From CBFGWV01 sp965652545 (GTDB lineage Bacteria; Pseudomonadota; Gammaproteobacteria; Competibacterales; Competibacteraceae): a stretch of DNA of 24,881 nt. Below, in pieces: positions 15,692 through 22,751 of this stretch (positions are counted from its first letter, which is position 1; every line of letters begins with the position of its first letter). Location of the stretch: positions 1 to 24,881 of the forward strand of contig CBFGWV010000038.1 of NCBI GenBank assembly GCA_965652545.1. The letters are read 5' to 3'. The translations under genes and the position numbers were made by a program. The notes under the pieces were generated by a model, which was not told the origin of the DNA, searched no databases, and was given only the letters and a program-made list of their open reading frames with translations.

Positions 15692-16432
15692 TCAATGCAT
15701 GTAGATGCCGCCGTTGACATCCACTACGGCGCCATTGACATACCCGGCCAGCGTGCTTGCGAGAAAAACCACCACACTGGCGACCTCCCCAGGTGCGCCG
15801 AACCGCCCCAGCGGCACAGAGGCTTTCAGCTGCTGCTCCCAGTGCTCGCCGAACTTGCCGATCGTGACATCCGTATCGATGATGCCCGGGGCCACGGCAT
15901 TGACGCGAATACCACGCGGCCCGAGCTCACGGGCACAGGCGCGGGTAAAGCTGATCAAGCCCCCCTTCGAGGTCGCATAGTGTGCGCCGCCCAGCAGGCC
16001 ACCGCCGCGGTAGGCGGCCATGGAGGCCACATTGACGATGGCCGATGGCGCCCGCAGGTGCGCCAGTGCGGCTTGAGTGATGTGTATGGCCCCCATCAGG
16101 TTGACATCCAGCATGCGGCGGAAATCGGCCTCGGTGAGATCCTCCAGCGGTGCCGCACCGACGATACCCGCATTATTGACGACCAGGTCCAACCCGCCCA
16201 TCTGCGCCGCCGCCTCGTTCACAGCGCTGCGACAGCGCGCGGCATCGGCCACATCGCACAACAGTACGGGCCAGGTTCGCGTCTGACCGGGCTCGGGCAC
16301 GGCGACATCCAACGACACGACGGCCGACCCCGCGGCGGCCAGCTGGTGGGCAATGGCATACCCGATGCCACGAGGGTTGGCCGCCCCCGTGACCAAGGCA
16401 CGCCTGCCGCTGAGCAGGCGTGTGCCGTCCAT
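15692..16432 (-). CDS. Short-chain dehydrogenase/reductase (SDR), classical type
   Basis: NAD(P)-dependent oxidoreductase of 246 residues. It shows the classical SDR features: dinucleotide-binding TGAANPRGIG at 15-24, NNAG at 86-89, and the catalytic S137 in NVASMAAY, Y152 and K156 in HYATSKGG, followed by RVNAVAPG at 176-183. D42 at the end of beta-2 (SLDVA) favours NAD over NADP. The ATG at 16432 lies two bases after the binding-protein stop, with AAGGGCGG upstream, so it is in the same operon. The locus has a second SDR on the other arm. Two consecutive oxidations or a stereo-inversion of a hydroxy acid are possible. The substrate is not determinable. Confidence 0.92.
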   Translation of the reverse strand: MDGTRLLSGRRALVTGAANPRGIGYAIAHQLAAAGSAVVSLDVAVPEPGQTRTWPVLLCDVADAARCRSAVNEAAAQMGGLDLVVNNAGIVGAAPLEDLTEADFRRMLDVNLMGAIHITQAALAHLRAPSAIVNVASMAAYRGGGLLGGAHYATSKGGLISFTRACARELGPRGIRVNAVAPGIIDTDVTIGKFGEHWEQQLKASVPLGRFGAPGEVASVVVFLASTLAGYVNGAVVDVNGGIYMH

Positions 16433-16434
16433 GG

Positions 16435-17652
16435 TCAGCCGCCCTTCTTGAGCAGGCTGCATTCACTTTGCTCGACCGGACGGAAGGCGCTTTCCGCATC
16501 GATAGTGCGCACCGTGTGGTAGTAGTCCCAGCGCTGGGTCGACTCCTCGGGCTTCTTCACCTCGAACAGGTACATATCACGCATCACCCGCCCGTCCTCG
16601 CGGATATACCCGTCGGTGGTCATCACGTCATTGATCGGCGTGGCCTTCATCTGCGCCATCACCGGGCCGGCCGCATCGGTGCCGGCGGCCTGAATGGCAT
16701 TGAGATAATGCAGCGTGGCGCCGTAGTCACTGGCGTGCAGCATGGTGGGCTTGCGCCCCGTACGCTCCTCGAAGCGGGCACTCCACTGACGGGTTTCGTC
16801 GTTCTGGTCCCAATAGAATGCCTCGACCAGATTCACGCCCTGCGCCGCCTCCAGACCGATGCTGTCGACATCGGTGATGAAGAACAACAGGGCCGCAAGG
16901 CGCTGGCCGGCCTCGGTGATACCGAACTCGCGCGCCTGTTTGATGCTGTTGACGGTGTCCGCGCTGCCGTTGGACAAACCGATCACCTGCGCACCGGAGG
17001 CTTGGGCCTGGAGCAGGAACGAGGAGAAATCCGAATTGGTGATCGGGTGGCGGACCGTGCCCTTGACCTCGCCGCCGCGAGCCTCGACCACAGCCACCGC
17101 GTCACGCTCCAGCGCGTGGCCGAAGGCATAGTCGGAGGTCAGGAAGAACCAGCTCTTGCCACCGTCGTCGATGACACCGGAGGCCACGCCACTGGCCAGG
17201 GCATAGGTGTCGTAGGTCCAATGGATGCCATTGGGCGAGCAGGACTTGCCGGTGAGATCGGACGAGCCGGCACTGGCGAAGATGGCGATGCGGTCCATCT
17301 GCCGGGTGAGGTCCTGTACCGCCAGGGCGATGGCCGAATTGGGCACATCGAGGATCAGGTCCACCTGCTCCTGCTCATACCATTTACGCGCGATGCCAAG
17401 GCCGATGTCGACTTTGTTCTGGTGGTCGGCGGAGATCACCTCCACCGGCTTGCCCAGCACGGTACCGCCGAAATCCTCGATGGCCATTTCCACCGCAACC
17501 ACGGCATCGCGCCCCGACAGATCGGCCATCATGCCGGACTGGTCGTTGAGAATGCCGATCTTCACCACATCGTCCGAAACCTGGGCGCCGGCGGTGGCGC
17601 TCAGGCCCATTGCCGCCGCACAGGCCAGCCATAAAGGGGTTCTGCGAGTCAT
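16435..17652 (-). CDS. Periplasmic substrate-binding protein of a branched-chain amino acid type (Liv/HAAT) ABC transporter
   Basis: Exported binding protein of 405 residues that delivers substrate to the LivHM/LivF/LivG-like system encoded on the divergent arm. The signal peptide starts MTRRTPLWLACAAAMGLSAT and is cleaved near AGA-Q. The mature protein begins VSDDVVKIGILNDQSGMMAD, the type I periplasmic-binding fold start of the family. LTSDYAFGHALERDAV and SDYGATLHYLNAI in the later lobe are also typical. The ATG at 17652 has AGGAG at ideal spacing; longer upstream frames lack a signal peptide. Substrates of this family range from branched amino acids to aromatic acids and amides. The accompanying enzymes point to an organic acid rather than an amino acid. 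Confidence 0.93.
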   Translation of the reverse strand: MTRRTPLWLACAAAMGLSATAGAQVSDDVVKIGILNDQSGMMADLSGRDAVVAVEMAIEDFGGTVLGKPVEVISADHQNKVDIGLGIARKWYEQEQVDLILDVPNSAIALAVQDLTRQMDRIAIFASAGSSDLTGKSCSPNGIHWTYDTYALASGVASGVIDDGGKSWFFLTSDYAFGHALERDAVAVVEARGGEVKGTVRHPITNSDFSSFLLQAQASGAQVIGLSNGSADTVNSIKQAREFGITEAGQRLAALLFFITDVDSIGLEAAQGVNLVEAFYWDQNDETRQWSARFEERTGRKPTMLHASDYGATLHYLNAIQAAGTDAAGPVMAQMKATPINDVMTTDGYIREDGRVMRDMYLFEVKKPEESTQRWDYYHTVRTIDAESAFRPVEQSECSLLKKGG

Positions 17653-17674
17653 GTCCAATCTCCTGGTCGTTTTA

Positions 17675-17685
17675 TTTGCAGCAAA
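17675..17685. promoter_or_regulatory. Short palindrome upstream of the binding-protein gene
   Basis: TTTGCAGCAAA is a perfect 5+1+5 inverted repeat, 22 bases before the binding-protein start and directly beside a stable hairpin. It may extend an RNA structure or be a protein site. Either role is speculative. Confidence 0.3.
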
Positions 17686-17702
17686 GGATGCCGACGGCAT
17701 CC
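17686..17702 (-). terminator. Intercistronic hairpin between cupin and binding-protein genes
   Basis: GGATGCC and GGCATCC form a perfect seven-pair stem with a three-base loop. On the transcribed minus strand it is followed only by TTTGC, so termination would be weak. It could instead be a processing or stabilising hairpin that sets binding-protein mRNA levels relative to the cupin. Confidence 0.45.
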
Positions 17703-17711
17703 GGTGGTCGG

Positions 17712-18110
17712 TCACTCGAGCTTCTGGCCGGTGAACTCTTCGAGGAAAACATTGGGTTTGAGGAAGAAGCACAGCACGAGCGCCCCGCCGGGCGAGGTCG
17801 CCACATGGCGGTTGCCCTTGGGCCGCCAGACGAACTGGCCGGCGCGGCATTCGCCCTCCTCGTCCACGATGGACCCTTCGAGCACGTAGGTCTGCTCGAT
17901 CTCCACATGCTCATGCAGCGGCAGGCGGGTGCCCGGCTGCCAACGGAACAAGGCCGTGAGCAGACCGGCCTCCTTGTCCTGGACAAGGATCTTGATGTCG
18001 ATGCCCTCAACCTGAGTGGGCTTCCAGGGCAGCGCATCGACATCCAGATAGCGGGAGTCCAAAGGGGCATACGTCCGGCCATCGGCCAGTCCCGGGGTGT
18101 GCAAAGCCAT
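17712..18110 (-). CDS. Small cupin-domain protein (ChrR/cupin-type dioxygenase-like)
   Basis: Single-domain cupin of 132 residues. Motif 1 reads LPLHEHVEIEQTYVLEGS with metal ligands H66, H68 and E72. Motif 2 reads GQFVWRPKGNRH with H102. All four ligands are thus present and a metal-dependent reaction is plausible. The overall pattern (short leader, about 90-residue barrel) recalls ChrR-cupin and small cupin dioxygenases that act on keto compounds; this is an inference from pattern only. The ATG at 18110 has GAGGAG nine bases upstream. It is the first gene of the minus arm, facing the second SDR across the divergent promoter region. It could be a sugar- or keto-acid isomerase rather than a dioxygenase. 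Confidence 0.88.
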   Translation of the reverse strand: MALHTPGLADGRTYAPLDSRYLDVDALPWKPTQVEGIDIKILVQDKEAGLLTALFRWQPGTRLPLHEHVEIEQTYVLEGSIVDEEGECRAGQFVWRPKGNRHVATSPGGALVLCFFLKPNVFLEEFTGQKLE

Positions 18111-18143
18111 GCGGGTGTCTCCTCAAGCAATCCGTGAATTCTA

Positions 18144-18171
18144 ATTATTCGCATATTGTCGTTCTGAGCAA
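18144..18171 (-). promoter_or_regulatory. Candidate sigma-70 promoter for the cupin/binding-protein arm
   Basis: The minus strand has TTGCTC (18166-18171), a 16-base spacer, and AATAAT (18144-18149), 33 bases before the cupin start. The 107-base divergent region 18111-18217 is distinctly AT-rich compared with its GC-rich flanks. A plus-strand promoter could not be chosen with confidence. Confidence 0.38.
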
Positions 18172-18207
18172 ATTTAGCGTAATGTGAGAAAAAAGCAAAA
18201 TATGATT

Positions 18208-18211
18208 GGAG
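18208..18211 (+). promoter_or_regulatory. Ribosome-binding site fixing a GTG start
   Basis: GGAG six bases before GTG 18218 decides the start of the second SDR. The in-frame TTG at 18206 overlaps this site and is unlikely to be used. Confidence 0.7.
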
Positions 18212-18217
18212 ACGACA

Positions 18218-18994
18218 GTGCACACCAACTACCTGACAGACCATTTCGGTCTGCCCGGACGGACCGCGCTCGTTACCGGCGCCGGGCGCGGACTGGGACG
18301 ATCCATCGCCCATGCGCTGGCCAGTGCCGGTGCCCGCGTGGTCCTCGCCGACATCGCCCCCGAGGTTGACGCCACCGCCGCCGCATTCACGGCCGCAGGC
18401 CTTGCCGTGCGCTCCGCGCAGGTGGATGTGACCGACCGCGCGGCCGTGCTCGCCCTGGCCGACACCCTGGCGGCTGGGGGCTGGTCACCGGACATCCTGG
18501 TCAACAACGCCGGCGTGCAGCACCGCTGCCCGTTCAACGACTTTCCCCCCGAGGCCTGGGAGCGCGTTCTGGCCGTTCACTTGAGCGGCGCCGTCCACCT
18601 CACCCAGGCGTTCGCGCCGGGTATGCAGGCGGGCGGCTTCGGCCGGGTGATCATGATGTCCTCGGTGGCCGCGCAGGCCTCGATCGCCAACATCGCGGCC
18701 TACTCGGCGGCCAAGGGAGCACTCGCGGCACTCACCCGCACGCTGGCGGTGGAGTTCGGTCCGCATGGGGTCACCTGCAATGCACTGGCGCCGGGGTTCT
18801 TTCGCACTGATTTCACCCGTGCACTCCAGGACGACCCGGATTTCCGCAGCCGCCTGGCCGAGGCCGTGCCGCTGGCGCGCTGGGGCGAGCCGGACGAACT
18901 GGGGCCGGTGGTGGTCTTTCTGTGCTCCGCCGCCGCCAACTTCATCAACGGCCACATCCTTACGGTGGATGGCGGCATGATGGCCAAGTCATGA
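18218..18994 (+). CDS. Short-chain dehydrogenase/reductase, gluconate 5-dehydrogenase (IdnO)-like
   Basis: NAD(P)-dependent SDR of 258 residues beginning at a GTG with a well-placed GGAG. Signatures: TGAGRGLG at 20-27, NNAG at 96-99, catalytic S149 in MMSSVAAQ, Y162 and K166 in AYSAAKG, and CNALAPGFFRTD. A-D-I after beta-2 (LADIAP) favours NAD. The N-terminal YLTDHFGLPGRTALVTGAGR resembles gluconate 5-dehydrogenase-type enzymes of sugar-acid metabolism; this is a moderate inference. It is the first gene of the plus arm and is followed 14 bases later by the LivG-like ATPase, or overlaps it if the alternative ATG at 18991 is used. With the other SDR and the FAH hydrolase it fits oxidation of a hydroxy or deoxy acid before C-C cleavage. 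Confidence 0.92.
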   Translation: MHTNYLTDHFGLPGRTALVTGAGRGLGRSIAHALASAGARVVLADIAPEVDATAAAFTAAGLAVRSAQVDVTDRAAVLALADTLAAGGWSPDILVNNAGVQHRCPFNDFPPEAWERVLAVHLSGAVHLTQAFAPGMQAGGFGRVIMMSSVAAQASIANIAAYSAAKGALAALTRTLAVEFGPHGVTCNALAPGFFRTDFTRALQDDPDFRSRLAEAVPLARWGEPDELGPVVVFLCSAAANFINGHILTVDGGMMAKS

Positions 18995-19008
18995 CAGGGG
19001 GTGCCGAT

Positions 19009-19764
19009 ATGACCGAACTCGCCGTCTCGGCCCGTGGGCTGGTCAAACGCTTTGGCGGCTTCACCGCCGTGGACAATGTCGATCTGTCGGTGAAGGCCGG
19101 GACCGTGCATGCCCTGATCGGCCCCAACGGTGCCGGCAAGACCACGGTTTTCAATCTGCTGACGCGGTTTCTCGAGCCGGACGCCGGGGAAATTACCTTC
19201 TTCGGCCAATCGGCCACTCGTCTGAAGCCCGAGCAGATCGCTGCCACCGGCGTGGTGCGCTCGTTTCAGATCTCGGCGGTGTTCCTGGGGCTGACCGCGC
19301 TGCAAAACGTGCGTGTGCCCTTGCAGCGGGCCGCCGGGACGACGTACCAGTTCTGGCGCAGCGGAAAGGTGCTCGATGCGCTCAACGAACGCGCCATGGC
19401 ACTGCTCAGGGCAGTGGAGCTGCAGGACTGGGCCGATGTACGTGCCGCCGAGCTGCCCTACGGCCGTAAGCGGGCGTTGGAGTTCGCCATGACCCTGGCG
19501 CTGCAGCCGCGTCTGTTGCTGCTCGATGAGCCGATGGCCGGCCTGGGGCGCGAGGACATCGAGCGCATCTGCGTGCTGATCCGCGAGCTGGCGCGCGAGC
19601 GGACCATCCTCATGGTGGAGCACAACCTTTCGGTGGTCGCCTCGCTGTCGGACATCATCACCGTGCTGCAAGCCGGGGCAGTACTCGCCGAAGGCACCTA
19701 TGAGGAGGTGTCGGCGAACCCGCAGGTCGTTGCGGCCTACATGGGCAGCGAGGTGGCAGCATGA
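19009..19764 (+). CDS. ABC transporter ATP-binding protein, LivG type
   Basis: Cytoplasmic ATPase of 251 residues energising the Liv/HAAT importer. Walker A is GPNGAGKT at 38-45, the Q-loop lies around FQISAVF, the signature is LPYGRKRALEFA at 149-160 (the LivG form rather than LSGGQ), Walker B is LLLLDEP at 169-175 and the switch histidine is H205 in MVEHNLSVV. The shape matches LivG (long loop between Walker A and signature). The ATG at 19009 is preceded by AGGGGG. ATG 18991, overlapping the SDR stop, is an alternative adding six residues. Its 3' end overlaps the LivF start (ATGA). Confidence 0.94.
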   Translation: MTELAVSARGLVKRFGGFTAVDNVDLSVKAGTVHALIGPNGAGKTTVFNLLTRFLEPDAGEITFFGQSATRLKPEQIAATGVVRSFQISAVFLGLTALQNVRVPLQRAAGTTYQFWRSGKVLDALNERAMALLRAVELQDWADVRAAELPYGRKRALEFAMTLALQPRLLLLDEPMAGLGREDIERICVLIRELARERTILMVEHNLSVVASLSDIITVLQAGAVLAEGTYEEVSANPQVVAAYMGSEVAA

Positions 19765-20462
19765 ATGCACCCTTGCAGATTGACGACCTCAATGCCTGGT
19801 ACGGCGAAAGCCACGTGCTCCAGGGCGTATCGCTCAGTGCCGAGCGCGGCAAGGTGGTGACCATCGTCGGCCGCAACGGGGCCGGCAAGACCACCACCTT
19901 GCGCAGCATCATGGGCATGCTGCCGCGCCGTACCGGCTCGATCCGCATCCACGGCATCGAAACCATCGGCATGGCCGACCACCGTATCCCGCGGTTGGGC
20001 ATCGGCTACTGCCCCGAAGAGCGGGCGATCTTCCGCAGCCTGTCGGTGCGCGAGAACCTGCTGCTGCCGCCAAGGGTGGGCGATTCGTCGATGACGCTGG
20101 AGGAGATCACCGAGCTGTTTCCGAACCTGCGCGCACGCTGGTCCAGCGGCGGCGGCAACCTCTCGGGCGGCGAACAGCAAATGCTGGCCATCGGCCGCAT
20201 CCTGCGTACCGGAGCGCCGTTGATTCTGCTCGACGAGCCGACCGAAGGCCTCGCCCCGGTCATCGTGCAGCAGATCGGCCGGGCCATCGCCGCGCTCAAG
20301 GAGCGCGGGCTGACCATCGTCCTTGTGGAGCAGAACTTCCGATTCGCCATGACTGTTGCCGATACGCACTTCGTCATGGACGGCGGCACCGTCATCGACC
20401 AGCTCACCAACGCCGAGGCCCGTCGCGATGCCGACCGCCTGCGCAGCGTGCTTGGCGTCTAG
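19761..20462 (+). CDS. ABC transporter ATP-binding protein, LivF type
   Basis: Second ATPase of the importer, 233 residues, the usual LivF length. Walker A is GRNGAGKT at 37-44, the Q-loop region is GIGYCPEERAIF, the signature is LSGGEQQMLAIGR at 134-146, Walker B is LILLDEPTEGLAP at 154-166, followed by VEQN with the LivF-style glutamine-asparagine in place of a switch histidine. The start ATG overlaps the LivG stop by four bases, so the two ATPases are translationally coupled and would be made in equal amounts. The permease gene follows after 13 bases. Confidence 0.94.
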   Translation: MNAPLQIDDLNAWYGESHVLQGVSLSAERGKVVTIVGRNGAGKTTTLRSIMGMLPRRTGSIRIHGIETIGMADHRIPRLGIGYCPEERAIFRSLSVRENLLLPPRVGDSSMTLEEITELFPNLRARWSSGGGNLSGGEQQMLAIGRILRTGAPLILLDEPTEGLAPVIVQQIGRAIAALKERGLTIVLVEQNFRFAMTVADTHFVMDGGTVIDQLTNAEARRDADRLRSVLGV

Positions 20463-20475
20463 GGGGACCACCACC

Positions 20476-22401
20476 ATGACTGAACTGTTTGGAATACCGA
20501 TCCAGGCGCTGCTGGGCCAGTTGATGCTGGGCATGATCAACGGCGCCTTCTACGCCACTTTATCGCTGGGGCTGGCGGTGATCTTCGGCCTGCTGAATAT
20601 CATCAACTTCGCCCACGGGGCGTTGTACACCGCCGGTGCCTTCGTGGCCTGGATGCTGCTGCATTTCCTGGGCGTGGGCTACTGGGGCGCGTTGATCCTT
20701 GCACCGCTGATCGTCGCCGCGTTCGGCATGCTGCTCGAACGCTTGCTGATCCAGCGTACTTACCGCATGGACCATCTCTACGGCCTGTTGCTGACCTTCG
20801 GCATGGCGTTGGTGATCGAGGGCGGCTTCCGCCAGGCCTATGGCGTCAGCGGTATCCCGTACTCCATTCCCAGCCAGCTCAACGGCGGGGTGAACCTCGG
20901 CTTCATGTACCTGCCCTTCTACCGCGCCTGGGCCGTGCTCGCCGCGCTGCTGATCTGCCTGGGCGTGTGGCTGCTGATCGAGCGCACGCGACTGGGTGCC
21001 AACCTGCGCGCGGCCACCGAAAACCCGGCCATGGTCAAGGCCTTCGGCATCAATGTGCCTTTGCTGATCACGCTCACCTACGGGCTGGGCGTGGCCCTGG
21101 CGGCATTCGCCGGCGTCATTGCCGCGCCGATCTACCAGGTCAACCCGCTGATGGGCTCCAACCTCATCGTCGTGGTCTTTGCCGTGGTGGTCATCGGCGG
21201 CATGGGGTCGATTCTGGGGGCGATCGTCTCAGGCTTCGGGCTGGGAATTATCGAGGGGCTGACCAAGACGTTCTACCCGGAGGCCTCGAACTTCATCATC
21301 TTCGTGATCATGGCCATCGTGCTGCTGGTCAAGCCGGCGGGCCTGTTCGGCCGTCCGTTGACGGTGCAGAACAGCCTCGCGGCGGAAGCCCTGCGCCAGA
21401 CGGTGGTCTATGCCCCGCGCCTGAAGCACATCGGCCTGGTGGTCCTGATCATCGCCAGCCTGGCTGCACCGTTTCTGCTCTACCCCACCTTCCTGATGAA
21501 AGTGTTGTGCTTCGCCTTGTACGCGGCGGCATTCAACCTGCTGGTGGGGTATGCAGGCCTGCTGAGCTTCGGCCACGCGGCGTTCTTCGGCTCGGCCGCC
21601 TATGCCACCGGGTTGGCCATGAAACACTGGGGCCTGAGCCCGGAACTGGGTCTGCTGGTGGGCACCGGCATGGCAGCGGTCCTGGGGCTGGCGTTCGGCG
21701 CGCTCGCCATCCGCCGTCAGGGAATCTACTTCGCCATGATCACCCTGGCACTGTCGCAGGTGGTCTACTTCATCGCCGTGCAGGCGGGCTTCACCGGCGG
21801 TGAGGACGGCTTGCAGTCGGTGCCGCGCGGCACGTTGTTCGGCGTGATCGACCTGTCCAACAGCCTGGTGATGTACTTCTTCGTGCTCGCGGTGGTGGTG
21901 CTGGCCTTTGCCTTCGTGGCGCGTATCGTCTCCTCGCCCTTCGGCGAGATCCTGCGCTCGGTGCGCGACAACGAGCAGCGGGCAATCTCGCTGGGCTACT
22001 CCAGCCAGCGGATAAAACTCCTGGCGTTCACATTGTCGGCGGCGCTGGCGGGGCTGGCCGGCAGCCTGAAGGTGTTGGTGTTCGGCGTGGCCTCGCTCAC
22101 GGACGTGCATTGGCACGCCAGCGGCGAGGTGGTGTTGATGACGCTGCTGGGCGGTATCGGCACACTGGCCGGGCCCATCGTCGGCTCATTCGTCTTCGTC
22201 TCTCTGCAGAATTTTCTGGCACCCTTCGGCTCTTGGGTGTTGATCATTCAGGGCGTCGTGTTCATCGTCTGTGTGCTGCTGTTCCGTGACGGCATTGTCG
22301 GTGTGATGGCGCGATTGCTACCCTCCGGTGCCGTCGGCCCGCGCCGCGCTCAAGCGACCACGGCAAAGCCCCCGGCCAACGCACACCCCGAGTCCTCATG
22401 A
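20476..22401 (+). CDS. Fused LivH-LivM permease of a branched-chain amino acid type ABC importer
   Basis: Inner-membrane permease of 641 residues that carries both transmembrane subunits in one chain. Residues 1-295 are LivH-like (GAFYATLSLGLAVIFGLLNI, then NFAHGALY; GANLRAATENPAMVKAFGI at 174-192; VVVIGGMGSILGAI at 237-250). A charged linker at about 296-318 leads into a LivM-like half (GYAGLLSFGHAAFFGSAAYA at 358-377; LRSVRDNEQRAISLGY with the EAA-type loop; LLGGIGTLAGPIVGS). The frame is continuous and hydrophobic segments continue through both halves, so this is a true fusion. ATG 20476 is preceded by AGGGGG at about nine bases. The C-terminal tail is proline/alanine-rich and not membrane. 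It overlaps the Dabb gene by four bases. Confidence 0.93.
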   Translation: MTELFGIPIQALLGQLMLGMINGAFYATLSLGLAVIFGLLNIINFAHGALYTAGAFVAWMLLHFLGVGYWGALILAPLIVAAFGMLLERLLIQRTYRMDHLYGLLLTFGMALVIEGGFRQAYGVSGIPYSIPSQLNGGVNLGFMYLPFYRAWAVLAALLICLGVWLLIERTRLGANLRAATENPAMVKAFGINVPLLITLTYGLGVALAAFAGVIAAPIYQVNPLMGSNLIVVVFAVVVIGGMGSILGAIVSGFGLGIIEGLTKTFYPEASNFIIFVIMAIVLLVKPAGLFGRPLTVQNSLAAEALRQTVVYAPRLKHIGLVVLIIASLAAPFLLYPTFLMKVLCFALYAAAFNLLVGYAGLLSFGHAAFFGSAAYATGLAMKHWGLSPELGLLVGTGMAAVLGLAFGALAIRRQGIYFAMITLALSQVVYFIAVQAGFTGGEDGLQSVPRGTLFGVIDLSNSLVMYFFVLAVVVLAFAFVARIVSSPFGEILRSVRDNEQRAISLGYSSQRIKLLAFTLSAALAGLAGSLKVLVFGVASLTDVHWHASGEVVLMTLLGGIGTLAGPIVGSFVFVSLQNFLAPFGSWVLIIQGVVFIVCVLLFRDGIVGVMARLLPSGAVGPRRAQATTAKPPANAHPESS

Positions 22402-22751
22402 GCGCTGTCCACGCAAGCGAGCCTACGATGTTCGTACACACGGTACTGATGCGCTTGAACCCTCGCGCAGGGGCGGAGTTCGACGCCCGGGTGGCTGGCT
22501 ACTGCCGGCGCATACTGGCCGATTGCACGGGGGTGCGCGCCTACTGGTACGGCGCCAACGAGGCCGATCGCCACAGCGGCTTCACCCACGCGGTCGTCGG
22601 TTGCTTCGACACCCGCGAGGACCACGACGCCTATCAGGTCAGCGATGCCCATCTGGCCATGAAGGCGTACATGGCCTCATACATTGACGAAATGGCGGTG
22701 CTCGACGCCCAAATCCCCGTCGTCCGCCTGGAGGATGCCCCCAATGCCTGA
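22398..22751 (+). CDS. Dabb (stress-responsive alpha/beta barrel) domain protein
   Basis: Small protein of 117 residues with a dimeric alpha/beta ferredoxin-like Dabb domain from about 12 to 107: FVHTVLMRLNPRAGAEF, then GVRAYWYGANEADRHSGFTH and DAYQVSDAHLAMKAYMASYI. Family members are small dimers, some acting as cyclases or on reactive intermediates, many without known reaction. ATG 22398 overlaps the permease stop (ATGA). ATG 22428, directly before the domain, is an equally plausible start. Between importer and hydrolase genes, an accessory catabolic step or scavenging of a reactive intermediate is the natural reading, unproven. Confidence 0.87.
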   Translation: MSAVHASEPTMFVHTVLMRLNPRAGAEFDARVAGYCRRILADCTGVRAYWYGANEADRHSGFTHAVVGCFDTREDHDAYQVSDAHLAMKAYMASYIDEMAVLDAQIPVVRLEDAPNA

